This document shows positions 45,307 through 57,716 of a stretch of 64,000 nt of DNA, one piece after another. Under the pieces are notes generated by a model that was given only the letters and a program-made list of their open reading frames with translations, was not told where the DNA came from and did not search any database. Within the stretch, counting starts at the first letter, position 1. Each line of letters begins with the position of its first letter. A program made the position numbers and the translations under genes. Origin of the DNA: Pyricularia pennisetigena (lineage: Eukaryota > Ascomycota > Sordariomycetes > Magnaporthales > Pyriculariaceae); NCBI RefSeq assembly GCF_004337985.1, contig NW_021940918.1:62001-126000 (forward strand), given 5' to 3'.

Positions 45307-46521
45307 ATGGCCGATTCAATGTCAGGTACCCCGTCGCCTCAACCTGACATAACCCGGGACAGGTTGCCGACACTGTTCGAAGTTCTTAGCCGACGAACTT
45401 CGCCGCCAGTAGACCTCTTCTCCTTCTATATTTATATGCGAGACCAACAGAGATCTGTGGACTACCTGGACTTCTGGTGCGCTGGCCTCAATTACCTGCT
45501 TACAAACAAACGTTGAAATCCGCTAACCCCCCTCAAGGCTTGATGTTGCTCAACATATGACACTATGCCGACACTACGTACGAGAGCTGCGCCGTTCAGT
45601 TCTCGTTGGAACACCCGATGCTGAGAAAATGTCGAAACGATCGTCGGGCATCTTGGAAAGCATGGGTGGTCTAGATCATGGGGCTGGCCCATCGCGATTT
45701 GGACACAACACCGAGAAGGCGAGGGATCAGGATGCGCAGATGTCAGCCTTCCTCCGCGATGAAGCTTCGCATGGCATCCACGATTCCCCTCAAAGCAGCC
45801 AGTCAAGGAATGCCCGGCCAAGCGGGAGCACACCTCGGGATCTGACAACGGACTCGAACTCACCCATGCATGCGGTTGCCAGGGAGGACATCCGGGCATC
45901 TGCTGAGAAGATTCTTTACACATTCTTGCTCCCTGGTGCGGAACGCGAAATTGTGCTTCCTGGCTCAATCACGCAGGACGTCACAACTGCGATCGAGGAG
46001 TTTGGCCGGGACGACCCTGAAGTTTTCGATGTCGCTAAAGATTACGTTTTCCAGGCGATGGAGAGAGACGCCTTCCCGGGCTTCTTGCGCATGAAGGCTT
46101 TGGGAAACCTTATCCCTCCAACGCTTATCATGCGACTGATATTGGGCATGGTTTCGATGTTTGGGGGCTTCTGGACTGCATTTGTGCTCATCTTTTTGAA
46201 CATGCCATGGCAGGTCAGACTGTGGGTAAGTTTCTCCACGTAAAATCACTCAGAGGAGGTTCAAGACTAATCGTTTTGTTGCAGCTCATACTACCATTCA
46301 CTCTGGGAGTATACAACCTTGCCTCCTACCAGTACTCCTTGGATCCCATCCTCGCTCTTCTCGGATTCAGTGAATACACCCCATTCAACTTTTCTCGCGT
46401 CAGGGAACCGTACGTTCGCAAGCTATTGGCCAAGCGCTCTATTATGGTTCTTGCAACCACAATCCTCGTCGATGCGGCTTTGCTTGCATTGTTCATTGCG
46501 GTGCCCGGCAAGAGGCTTTAG
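45307..46521 (+). CDS. RGS-domain protein with C-terminal membrane helices (Rax1-like)
   Basis: Exons 45307-45476, 45538-46225 and 46285-46521 give 364 residues from MADSMSGTPSPQPD. The open frame extends upstream but has no earlier ATG. Introns of 61 and 59 nt have GTGCGC / CAAG and GTAAGT / GCAG ends. The first junction restores the RGS start: FSFYIYMRDQQRSVDYLDFW then LDVAQHMTLCRHYVRELRRSV. After a polar, disordered insert the RGS domain resumes with AEKILYTFLLPGAEREIVLP and AKDYVFQAMERDAFPGFLRMK. Three hydrophobic segments follow (LIMRLILGMVSMFGGFWTAFVLIFL, LILPFTLGVYNLAS, SIMVLATTILVDAALLALFIAVP). RGS plus C-terminal helices is the layout of yeast Rax1 and related filamentous-fungal RGS proteins. 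GTPase-activating activity is not assured. Confidence 0.88.
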
Positions 46522-47105
46522 TCGCGAGAAATATGAGGCGACAGACACCGCTCAATATTTGATTAGCAAGGCGATTGGGGACTTTGGCGTAAAGGGGCAT
46601 CGGAAACTAACAGAACATTCATGGGCTTCTCTTTTTCATTTGTTTTATGATCAGCATTGCTTTCTCTACCTAATCACCTCACTTAATCGATGCGGCAGGG
46701 CTACTCAGGGTACCTTTGGAGTTTGTGCAACTAGGCAACCTTTAGCAAGTGGTGGTTTTAGTGTGGGTCTGGATTCATTGAGCTGTGTAACACGCCATAC
46801 GTTTGGTCGTATATTGTATCATCGCGGTAAGAATTTGATAGGTGTTTCTTCGTTGTCAACATCGGACGGAGCAATCATGTGTGAGCAGATGCAACGTAAG
46901 CTGCAGCTCCGCCTGTAAACTTCTGTTCATCCCAAGGCTAACTGTAGCCGTCTTTCATCTGGGGGTATCATAACACGTGCTCGACTGGTCCCCTAGAGTG
47001 TAAACTAGCCGGGAGACTCAGTGACCTCGCAGGTGTTCGGCTAGTAGTTGTGTAGCTACAGAAAAAGACTGGAGTCTTCGTAATGCGTGGAAACTGCTTT
47101 CTACC
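46522..47105. other. Convergent intergenic region, RGS / CSN7
   Basis: 3' flanks of two convergent genes; nothing else recognised. Confidence 0.55.
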
Positions 47106-48019
47106 TTAAAGCTTTCGTCGACTTGACCTCTTCTTGATATTGGCGTCGTCGTCATCTGTATCCACGTCCATTGCCTCGTCACCAGCATCTGCCACACTAC
47201 CCACATTCGCTCGCTTACCGAACCCTAAGCGCCGACCCGGGCCCAGTCCCGTAGGGAGCTTTCTGGATGAGCCTGCTCCACCGCCGACGCTGTCACCCGC
47301 ATTTTTCTCGTCTTCGATCAAACGTTGCATCTTCGCGTCCCATTCTGCTTTCTCCTTGACTCTTGTCGCTGCGGTCTGTCGAATAGTAGCAATCTCCGCA
47401 TCGAGATCGTCGAGCGCGGATCTGCATCTGTCATACCACTGGTGAAGCTCATTGATAAGGTGTGGAACAGTTCCTGGCGCGAGATCCCGGAGGGGCGAGA
47501 CCGATGAGACACGCACGACGCCGTGAGCTGGATCCAGCTTGGCGCTGATGAGACCTGCGTAGACGGTGCTGACAACGAGGCTCTCGAGTTCGCTTTTCGT
47601 TCCAACTTCCAGGCTACTCATCAAGGCGCCGTACTTCAGCGCATCCTTGTCACGAGCCATTGTGAGCAGCGACAGCTGGCGGAGCTTGAGGGCCTGGGCA
47701 TCATTAAGCGACGGTAAGCCGGGGGTTTGAGCGTAGGTAGCCCATGTGCCGTAACTGAATATCTGTAGGACTGTAAGGGCGGGAGAGTAGTCGGCCGACG
47801 TGGCGAGGGCCTGTATCTCTGGCTGGGCCAGAAGTTCGGTAAATATGAATGTATTCGGTGCTGATGTTGCTTGAAGAACGAGATCGGCTGCTGCTCGTGG
47901 TGCTGTCGCTGCCTTGGAGAGAGCAAGGAAGGGCTTCGAGGTCAAGTTAGCATGGTGGGTTTCAACCCGGAGAGACGGCTACATACCTCCAACGCATTGA
48001 GAGCCTTTGCCTGCTCCAT
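47106..48019 (-). CDS. CSN7: COP9 signalosome subunit 7 (PCI domain)
   Basis: Exons 47987-48019 and 47106-47933 give 286 residues. The first exon encodes just MEQAKALNALE; the 53-nt intron has a GTATGT donor, GCTAAC branch and GAAG acceptor. The PCI region spans about residues 11-170: PFLALSKAATAPRAAADLVLQAT, FIFTELLAQPEIQAL, LRQLSLLTMARDKDALKYGALM and ELESLVVSTVYAGLISAKLDPAHGVVRVSSVSPLRDL, the last being the winged-helix part. A coiled segment (LDDLDAEIATIRQTAATRVKEKAEWDAKMQRLIEDEK) and a disordered, acidic then basic tail follow. Csn7 is a scaffold subunit of the COP9 signalosome, which removes Nedd8 from cullins. That links functionally to SCF ligases such as the F-box protein in this window. 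Good identification; 26S lid Rpn-type PCI proteins differ in length and motif. Confidence 0.9.
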
Positions 48020-50316
48020 TTTGTGCTCACTGTCGGCTTAAGGCTGTATCGATGTCCTGCTTGAAGTGCTGACTGACAACCTGTTGTTCGGAGCCACTAC
48101 CTGATGCTCCGTTGGATGGATAGCATTGACTGCCGTCATCAGCATTGTTTCGGCAGGAGCAGCCGTTGTGGGGTCGCTGTAAACCTGCGGGGTAGTGTCC
48201 AATTCCAGCCTGCACCATCACTGCCTGGTGGGGGCATTTGTGCCGCTTGTTTGCAACCGCGCGAAGCGCGCGTTGATGGCAGAGGGTCTAGGCAGACGAA
48301 ATATGATTATTGATTCTGTTATAATTAGTTCAAATTTTATTGATTTCTCGCGTGCGGCGGTTGCTCTTTGAATCGGAGAGATACCGGTACCTAGTGAGGT
48401 TTCATCAAACGATGCCTTCCACGCCCTAACCACTTTTACAGCGGTCGGCTTGTTTGTTATCCCTCAACGTTGGGAGTCAAACTTGTCATGGGTTGCAATG
48501 TGGAATGAATAGATGTTTTTATTTTATTTATTTCCCCCTTCTCCTTGGCCCAACCAAAACATCTACTAGATGGGAGCATTGTAATTCATGCAACTGCAAA
48601 GAGCCTCTTTAATATTACAGGTTACCTTACCTTGATGGCTCTCGGCATCGCTCTTGCAGATCAACCATGTCTAGGCCTCGATGAGGTGGGTATGTGGGAT
48701 GTATATCCATGGGATCCCGGGCCGTAAGTGTCATGTTGTCGTCTTCCGCCAACAACCCAAAAAAAGCTTAATAAACAGTATCCCAAAATCGTTTCGAAGG
48801 CCTCATCATCTTATTCGTAGGAAGACAAGCACGTAGGTTCCCAGGAAACTAGCACGCCCAAGTTTGCAGTTCACTGCTTACGTTGCAAGTCTAGACAACA
48901 TTTCAAAGTCTTGTGACGGGACAGAAATACAATACTTGCTACCTACCCCTTAAAGAAGATGACATGAACGGACTGTCATATAGCGGCGCAGACACGAGCT
49001 ACGGGCTCTTCAGACCATCGATTCCCGGGGAGCTTACTGTACCTTAGTACCTACCCACCTCTGCAAGCTTAGGCAGTCTTTGTAGGTACATGGTTGGCTG
49101 TGCACCGATGTATATCCCATAATAGAACACCTAGCCTACCAAGTCTAGGTTGAGATCTGATTTCTAATAACCCGAGTGTGAACGGGAGGAACGGCCCAGG
49201 GGACTTGGCGAGTACCTGAATAGGTACCTCACCCAAGGTACCTCGTAACTCAGAGGAACCTGGTCGGCAGCTTGGCTTTTGGGTGGGACCATTAACCACT
49301 AGCCTGACTTGGTGCAGGTGGGTGTTGTGCATTTGTCGCAATTGCGATTGGGTGGCGAATGGCTTGAATCAGCCCATAGTCTTATCATCGGCGCAGGTTT
49401 ACCGGTACATTTTCAATATCTATGTAAGCAGGGGAGGATGTGCCTCCGTGCTTTTATTGAATGCTATGCAGGCTCTCGGATGAACGGTGACGACGGGATA
49501 TTTGGTCGCCTTCCAGGCACCTGATTCAGCTACAGTTCAATCAAATGCAGTGAAACGCATGCACAGGTAAGGTATATTTGGACAACATCAAAGAATTTGC
49601 ACACACCAACCTTCCTAGTTTACCTACCAATCTAAGCTAGAGCAAGGTATCTGTCAGTAATAAGAAAATCCCTTTGACTCTTAATTCTTTTTTAGTCTTG
49701 TAGACTCGCGCATGGGGTGCATCGTGTTCTTCCAAACGTTCGCAAATCTTGAACCCGAAACAGACAGGGTCGGGGGGAGGGCACTGTGGATCACAGCGCA
49801 GCAGGTGCGTCTCATCTCTTGGCCATGGCCCGCAGCCCCATCGGTACATTTGGTGCGTGCACAACTGGCCCCTAGGCGGCCTGTTCGGGCTTCTGACAAA
49901 TAAGAATTGGACGTCTCCGTGCCGTCGCCCCATTCGACCATGGATTTATTTGACGGGTAAACTTTCCCCTTCATGCCCGACCAAACCATGTTTACTTAAA
50001 CGACAAGTATCATTAAAAGACTCAATCGTATATAGGAGTGCTACCTTGTCGACGGGAAGCTGGACTTCACGGCTTTCCTTTGCCTTGTCTGTTTGCTGCA
50101 TTGAATACCCTTTTTTTTTTTTTTTTTTTTTAAGCCATATTGTCAGCAGCATTTGTAACAGGCAGGCCTACCTACCTACTACCTCCTGTCATGGCATCTG
50201 TCGAACACTTCACCAACAACAATAATTACTCTTGAACCCGCGCGACCCTGACGCTCCTGCGGTTGACCGAGTGTAGCGTGTGACTAGCAGATATCGGCTC
50301 GATCAGTCAGGACCAG
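48020..50316. other. 2.3-kb divergent intergenic region, CSN7 / copper ATPase
   Basis: No supported gene; a 98-codon frame at 49637-49933 lacks an ATG and domain. TAGGTA/TACCTA words cluster at 49040-49250, and a 21-nt T tract lies at 50111-50131 before the ATPase start. Confidence 0.5.
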
Positions 50317-53300
50317 ATGGCGCCAACGAACATCAAAGTCCCTCCGCAGGGCGGATCCAGCAGTACGGGAGCTTCGCTACTTACGCCGAGGTTACACATG
50401 GCGACAACGACACTAAGGGTCGGTGGCATGACGTGAGTGAAGCAGACCCCAGCCCCAGTGACTATTTTGCTCGCCATGCGGCATGATTTGAGCTAACAAA
50501 GAAACTTCATCAAGTTGTGGCGCATGCACCTCGGCCGTTGAGTCGGGCTTCAAAGGCGTCGATGGAGTGGGCAACGTCTCGGTCAGCCTTGTTATGGAGC
50601 GTGCTGTTATCATGCACGATCCTCAAAGAATCAGCGCCGAACAAATCCAAGAAATTATCGAAGACCGCGGCTTCGACGCAGAAGTGTTAGCAACAGACCT
50701 ACCTTCTCCGAATCCGAACCAGACCGAATTCGACAGCGACTTTGACGATACGGACAACGACCACAGTTCTACCCTAGTAGTCACAACAGTGGCTGTAGAG
50801 GGAATGACATGTGGCGCATGTACTTCGGCCATTGAGGCGGGCTTTAAAGACGTTTCGGGAGTTATAAACTTCAACATTTCATTGATGTCAGAAAGGGCCG
50901 TCATTGAGCATGACAGATCCTTGCTTAGTGTTGAGACCATCGCCGAGATGATCGAAGACAGGGGCTTTGGCGCGACCATCGTGGATAGCAAGGAGAAGAC
51001 TCAACCAGCACGTGTGCGAAGATCAAGCAGTCGGTCGAGGAAGCCAACAAGCGCAACAACGACTGTAGCGATAGATGGCATGACATGTGGAGCATGCACC
51101 TCGGCCGTTGAAGGCGGCTTTCAGGGCGTGAGTGGGGTTCACCGCTTTAACATTAGCCTTCTCGCAGAACGCGCAGTTATCACGCACGACCCCACGGAAT
51201 TACCAGCCGAAAAGATCGCCGAGATCATTGAAGACAGGGGTTTTGGTGCGGAGATCCTTTCTACGGTTATGGAAATCTCCGAAGCATCGCGCAATGCGAC
51301 AACCTCGCAATTCAAGATTTTTGGCAACCTGAACGCCACAGCAGCAACGAGCTTGGAAGGAATGTTGACCGGTCTGTCCGGGGTTCAGTCTGCGAAAGTC
51401 AGCCTCGCAACGTCAAGACTCAGCGTGGTACATCTTCCTGGCGTCGTGGGTCTGCGTGCTATAGTCCAGGCTGTTGAAGGTGCTGGCTTCAATGCTCTGG
51501 TTGCAGACAATGATGACAACAATGCTCAGCTTGAATCACTCGCCAAGACCAAGGAAATCAACGAATGGCGCCGGGCTTTCAAGGTTTCACTGTCATTTGC
51601 CATACCTGTCTTTTTCATCAGCATGGTGATTCCGATGCTGATTCCTGCGCTCGACATTGGCAAAATCGAGCTGCTGCCTGGCCTGTTCCTGGGCGATGTT
51701 GTCTGCTTGGGCTTGACGATACCAGTGCAATTTGGGATTGGCAAACGCTTCTACGTTTCCGCATGGAAATCAATCAAGCACCGATCGCCTACTATGGATG
51801 TTCTCGTGGTCTTGGGTACATCGTGCGCCTTCTTCTTCAGCTGCATTGCCATGCTGATCTCGTTCCTTTTTCCCCCTCATTCTCGACCGAGCACCATCTT
51901 CGACACGAGCACCATGTTAATCACGTTCATCACTCTTGGCCGGTTCCTCGAAAACAGGGCCAAGGGCCAGACCTCAAAGGCACTGTCAAGATTAATGTCT
52001 CTAGCGCCATCAATGGCAACCATATATGCAGATCCTATTGCTGCTGAGAAGGCAACAGAAAACTGGGTTTCCGACAAGGCTCCTGCAGCTGATCAGAAGC
52101 AGTCCATGCCAGAAGGAAACGCCGCCGAAGAGAAGGTCATTCCTACAGAACTGATTCAAGTCGGCGATATTGTCATCCTTCGACCTGGTGACAAGATTCC
52201 AGCCGATGGGCTCATAACTATGGGTGAAACCTACGTCGACGAAAGCATGGTTACTGGAGAGGCTATGCCCGTGCAGAAGAAAAAGGGCAGTACTGTTATC
52301 GGCGGCACGGTCAACGGTCATGGGAGAGTTGACTTCAGAGTGACCCGGGCTGGCCGTGACACTCAACTCAGTCAAATTGTCAAGCTCGTGCAGGATGCAC
52401 AGACCACGCGGGCACCTATTCAGCGCCTCGCTGACACTTTGGCTGGCATCTTCGTACCTACGATTCTCGTCCTTGGTTTTTTGACTTTCGCAACATGGAT
52501 GGTACTGTCCCACGTTCTCACGAACCCGCCCAAGATCTTTCAGGAAGAGACGAGCGGTGGCAAGGTTTTTGTATGCCTCAAGCTCTGCATCTCTGTCATT
52601 GTCTTTGCTTGCCCGTGTGCCCTTGGCCTCGCTACTCCCACGGCAGTCATGGTAGGCACAGGAATCGGCGCGGAAAACGGAATTCTGGTCAAGGGCGGTG
52701 CTGCACTCGAGACGGCCACTACTATCACCAAGGTTGTTCTTGACAAAACCGGAACCATTACCTACGGCAAGATGCGCGTGGCCAACGCTCATATAGCGGA
52801 GCATTGGCAGACTACCGAATGGGTGCGAAAGCTATGGTGGACAATCGTAGGTCTGGCTGAGATGGGGAGTGAACATCCTGTGGGCAAGGCGGTGCTTCGC
52901 GCTGCCAAGACTGAGCTCAACATGGACGCTGAAGGTACAATAGAAGGCAGCGTTGGTGACTTTGAAGCAGCCGTTGGACGAGGAATTAGCGCCGTGGTTG
53001 AGCCCGTATCAGGCACGGACCGCATCAGGTATAAGGTGCTTGTGGGTAATATCAAGTTCCTACGCCAAAACAACGTCAACGTCTCTGAGGATGCAATCGA
53101 GGCATCTGAGCAGATTAATACCCGAGCGGCGCAAAAACGCAAGGCTGGCAGCAGCGAGAAGGTCCCGTCGGCTGGCACAACCAACATTTTCATCGCAATA
53201 GACGGCACATATGCCGGACATCTATGCCTTTCTGACACCATCAAGGAGGGCGCGGTAGCGGCAATTGCTGTCCTTCACCGCATGGGCATCAAAACAGCCA

Positions 53301-53971
53301 TTGTCACTGGCGACCAGCGCAGCACGGCACTAGCGGTGGCTGCTGCTGTTGGCATTTCTCCTGACGAGGTCTATGCAGGCGTCTCGCCGGACCAGAAGCA
53401 AGCCATCGTAAAACAGATGCAAGAGCAAGGCGAGTGTGTCGCGATGGTCGGCGATGGCATCAACGACTCTCCTGCCCTGGCCACCGCAGATGTTGGTATT
53501 GCTATGTCCTCTGGTACCGATGTCGCCATGGAGGCAGCCGATGTGGTCTTGATGAGACCTGACGATCTCATGAATATCCCTGCGGCCCTACATTTGGCAC
53601 GAAGCATATTCACTCGAATCAAGATGAACCTGGCGTGGGCATGCATGTACAATTTGGTCGGGCTGCCGTTCGCCATGGGAGTATTCTTGCCTTACGGTTT
53701 GCATTTGCATCCCATGGCTGCTGGCGCAGCGATGGCACTTTCGAGCGTAAGCGTCGTTGTTAGCAGTCTATTGCTAAAGCTTTGGAAGAGGCCATCTTGG
53801 ATGGATGAGTCTTTGTACGATGAGCGTGGAGGCCTGCGGAGGAAGGGATCTATGTGGAGCTCGGTTGGCGGCATTGTCTCTGTTTTACAGGATTTGTTTG
53901 GTCGGGTCTTCCGTGGAAGAGGGAAGAGAGACGAAGGGTATGTGCCACTTTCGAACATGGAAGCGGTATGA
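50317..53971 (+). CDS. CCC2: Copper-transporting P1B-type ATPase (Ccc2/ATP7 type)
   Basis: Exons 50317-50432 and 50515-53971 (82-nt intron, GTGAGT / CAAG) give 1190 residues. The intron sits inside the first GMTCGAC motif, so splicing completes metal-binding domain 1. Three HMA domains have GMTCGACTS at about 37, 135 and 227; a fourth HMA-like segment at about 304-375 lacks CxxC. The ATPase core has TGEAMPV, CPCALGLATP (about 738, the copper/silver transmembrane motif), the phosphorylation site DKTGT (about 782), SEHPVGKA and GDGINDSPALATADVG. Eight membrane segments fit the family. In yeast Ccc2 moves Cu(I) into the late secretory pathway to load multicopper oxidases. A C-terminal basic tail ends SNMEAV. 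Strong identification. Confidence 0.96.
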
Positions 53972-54710
53972 CTGTAAAGATGTATATGTGGGAGGGTCAT
54001 CTCTCTTGAAGGGCCGTTGATTTTCTATTTATTTTCTTTTGTGGTATTAGCATGCCAACATTTTCCTCAATATTATTTTAGGAACTTATTGTGCCTGGTG
54101 TGCGTATATCTGCGTGTGAAAAATGAAAGTGGTAGACTAGCTTGGGAAGCTCTTGTTTTGAATGCCATGTGAAATATATAAATATATATGTATTGACAGT
54201 CGTATGTCCTTTGTGAATATTGCACAAGTCGGAAGTGAGTGTTTTGGAACGAGTTTAAACTTGCTCTGATCCAATGCCATCTCCTAGTTGAGGGCGCGTA
54301 CAAACATGGTTACATTGATGTATTTCCAGATCTCAAAAATGACTTGTTTCGTAAGAACTCCTTTCTGTTCCAAATATAGTGACACAAAGTGATATGTTCT
54401 AGGATGGATATATGTGTATACATCTGAAGTATCACATGAGAGATCCTGGGTGTCTCCCATATCTAGAGACTTTACCTGCACTCTGCTCGCCTCTACTGCT
54501 CGGCCAGACCAGCCCGCAGTCATTGCTCTTTAATACGAGCAACTTTGCTGGTGCTGAAGAACTTGACCATCGCTTGTACATGATACAAGAGGTTATACTT
54601 CCAGCGAAGTCGGTCCCGCTCTTGAACGTACTGTCTTTCCAGCCTAGCCAGCGCTAGAATTTGTAGTATAATCTGACTGTGCTGCCGATTCCACTCTTTT
54701 GATGAATAGC
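53972..54710. other. Convergent intergenic region, CCC2 / CIA30
   Basis: AT-rich 3' flanks, with an ATATAT-type stretch near 54174-54190. No gene seen. Confidence 0.55.
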
Positions 54711-55517
54711 TCAGGAGGTTTCCCACTTGATGGCTTCTCCTCGCTTGCTCCTGAGCCCGCTTGATCTTGCAAGGCCTGGGTCGCTGTCCGTTGCGTCCCG
54801 CTCATCATTGGTCGCCCATATCCTCTCAATGCACAACTCAAACGGACCCGGCACACGGTCTGTGAGGCCCACGCCGACTGAGCGCACTTTTTGCCTCAAT
54901 ATTTCCGCCTGCGGCTCGACTACGAAACCGTGATTCGTCCTGACAAAATCGTTCCACTTGACCAGAATGGTTTCCCACTGGCCGGGGCGTTTCGCAAACA
55001 GGCGATGTTGGTGCAAATCTGTTGGTATCAACGACTCGGTCTGCAGGTTGATTAGGTAACTCCTTCCATCTGACTTGATACGCATCGCGAGGTACGTGTA
55101 TTGATCAATGTTCCATAAGCTCTTGCCGAAAATCGTTCGTCCTCTATCGAGCGTCCTCCATCCAGCAAAACCGGATCTTTGTATGTCTGGGCGGGTGCTT
55201 GGTAGCTGCGTAGATATCGAGCCGTGGAATCGGGCGTAGGCGGTTGGTTCCGAGTCGCTGCTTTTGGCATCTTGGACTTGCGAAGAAGACTCGTCTGGGC
55301 CAACCCAGTCGAGGTGGGATCTGGAGTAGCCGCCGACATCTTTATCCGACATGGCTTTGCAGGCCCGGACGGACTCGGGGTCACGGAATGAGTGCAACTC
55401 CAAGGGACCGGAAGGCCCCTTAATGCCCTCCATATTGATCACGAATTGTGTTTGGCGCTTAAGCTCATCGATGCTTCGGCCCCAGAAGCCTCTCCTGAGG
55501 CATATAGTGGCGCGCAT
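54711..55517 (-). CDS. CIA30: Complex I intermediate-associated protein 30 (CIA30 / NDUFAF1)
   Basis: A single-exon 268-residue frame from the ATG at 55517 (MRATICLRRGFWGRSIDELKR). The N terminus is basic and may act in mitochondrial targeting. The CIA30 domain is recognisable by the order FHGSISTQLPS, GFAGWRTL, YTYLAMRIKSDGRSYLINLQTES, HRLFAKRPGQWETILVKWNDFVRTNHGFV and VRSVGVGLTDRVPGPFELCIERI. In Neurospora and mammals CIA30 is an assembly factor for respiratory complex I; it is not part of the finished enzyme. The C terminus (SGLRSKRGEAIKWETS) is short. The gene is convergent with CCC2. Strong family call; the role in complex I assembly is inferred from orthology. Confidence 0.93.
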   Translation of the reverse strand: MRATICLRRGFWGRSIDELKRQTQFVINMEGIKGPSGPLELHSFRDPESVRACKAMSDKDVGGYSRSHLDWVGPDESSSQVQDAKSSDSEPTAYARFHGSISTQLPSTRPDIQRSGFAGWRTLDRGRTIFGKSLWNIDQYTYLAMRIKSDGRSYLINLQTESLIPTDLHQHRLFAKRPGQWETILVKWNDFVRTNHGFVVEPQAEILRQKVRSVGVGLTDRVPGPFELCIERIWATNDERDATDSDPGLARSSGLRSKRGEAIKWETS

Positions 55518-57716
55518 TGTGCCGGCTGTGGTGATTTTGGTGATGATGGTGGTTCGTGGCGCCGAGGAGGACTGGATCGGTGTGAGAACAATGAGCCTAA
55601 TGGCTCAGATCATAAGGTGCATGTTTTTCCTTCGAACTTTCCCGGGTGCTCTCTGAGTTACGTGGTCCAATTGACCCGTTGCGGTCTTTCCGGCCGAGCG
55701 CTGCGAAGTTTGGAAATGATGCCAAATGCTGTCTTTCTACTTAGGGATGAAGAAGCTATGGCAAGTGAGTGCAGTTAGATAAGGTAGTGTGGCAACGATG
55801 CTAAGCTGCTGTCCTTGATAGACCCTGCTTTTCGCAGGGACAGCTTCAGTACCCACCCTAAAAAGGTACCTCAAGCTTCAAGGTAGTTACAGCCAAGCTC
55901 TATTGCTTATATAATCCCCCCTGATGTGGGGCTGCATATGTGGTAGGTACCTCCCCAACTCCCGTGATGCCACTAGCGTTCTCCCCAGGAACGTACGGCG
56001 TACTTACAAGAAGACCTCAAGGATATATCCGGTCAAACATAACCGGAACCCTTCTCCAGATACGATGGATATCACATTGCGCGCGCTACGTGCTCTTGTC
56101 TACGACAATGTGATTCATCGGAAGCATCTGTGAATCAAAACATCAGCAGGCGAAAGCCATGAGGCCTTACATCCATGATTATGGAGAATGCCAGGCTTTG
56201 GTGCTCGACTACTATCTGCCTACCTACGCAGCCCCATCGCCGCGACACTGCACGTTTTCCATTATCTATTTCCTGTTGAGGCGCATATACCCACTATTAA
56301 GGTTCAAGTGATAGCATCCAGTAGACAGAAATTGCTGGCACTTCACCACCAAACAGAATTGACGCTTATTTTACGGCAGGCCGGACGCTCTAAAGAAAGC
56401 CTACAAAACGCTAATTTCCTCGAAAGGTAATTAAAACTATGGAATAGAACCGCCCTGTCTAGGCACCTCTATGTATATGTAAAATCAGGCACTAAGGGGG
56501 AAGGGGTTCAGCTCAATAAGTAGTTTGTTGAACTCAAAGTGAGTACTGGGTAAAACACACCTTAACGGGAATGCCCCGCTGACCGTATGATTCATTTTCA
56601 GTTCATTATCTGCCTATCATATAGACGGATGACAGAAATTATGTAATTTCGTCCCTCCTTAACCGCCAGGCAGAACTCTACTCGTTGTCTGTGTAAAGCT
56701 TTCAGTACCGGCACAACTGGTACACAGGTCTTATATGTCACGCACATGATTTGCTCCTTATGTTTACAGTCATAGTAGGCTTGCCTTTGAACTGCAAATT
56801 CTTTGAAGTCTTGCCATGGAATGCTTCTGTCCCGGGCTGGGAATACCTGTCATGGATAAGATGTTCCGGATATATGGTGTTGCGAAGCTGCCACCATACC
56901 ATCACGAATAAGTGCATATGTTCTACTCAGCCCTTAAAATGGAAATCCTAGGGGAAAATGCATAGACCTGGTGGTATTGGAGCAGAACGTCTGGCTGCTC
57001 AGGCCTATCCATGACCTCGATTACCGACAGTCTTTGCGTACCTTCCCTGGGTGGAAGGGAAGGCACGACCAGAGAGGACTGCAATGCCCCTTCCTTTCAG
57101 GGAACTCAATGTTATTAGCAACAAACAAACAGACCAATGCCGTAACTTACAGCCTGCGGGACCAGCCCACCGACTGCTCAAAAAAGGAGAATTCAGCGCA
57201 AGTTCCAACGTCTGGGCGGTTGGCACTTCAACTTCCCCCAAGCAACTGAACTTTTCCCCTAAAAATTCTATGCCAGGGTTCGTTTTCTCTTCTCCTTCTC
57301 TTCATCAGATTCTGCTCAGCTTTCTCCACCCGGACAACTATCACGGTCTTTTTTGTCCCGTCATAGCCTGGCCATCATCACAAGGCAGAAGTTCTTCTTT
57401 TCTTGTTACTAGTTGTTAACACCATACGGCGGGTGCCTGTTTTGTCTCCTTCCCATCATCATCATCATCATCATCATAATCGTCATCACCAATTCATCTT
57501 TCTATGAGCATCTTGGTCCTCGTTGCTGTCTCTGGCGATAGAAGCCCTGCCTTCTCATCCTTTTCACTCAGCCGATCATCCACAGTTTTGAAAGCTTGGT
57601 TTTCTTGCAGGAATTGTCCCTTACATATTTTCGATCGTATACTCTCACTGTACCGACAGTTCTTGTTCATCTACCCTGTTATCTCTCCAGCGAGGCTCTA
57701 CGAGCCATAAACCAAC
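55518..57716. other. 2.2-kb divergent intergenic region, CIA30 / RRM gene
   Basis: No supported gene. A run of ATC trinucleotides lies at about 57455-57476 and pyrimidine-rich sequence surrounds it, probably the RRM gene leader. A 122-codon frame at 57051 starts with GTG and has no domain. Confidence 0.5.

Noticed and set aside
49637..49933. 98-codon cysteine-containing minus-strand frame upstream of the copper ATPase
   Set aside because: Non-ATG start, no signal peptide, and the surrounding sequence is typical intergenic DNA.
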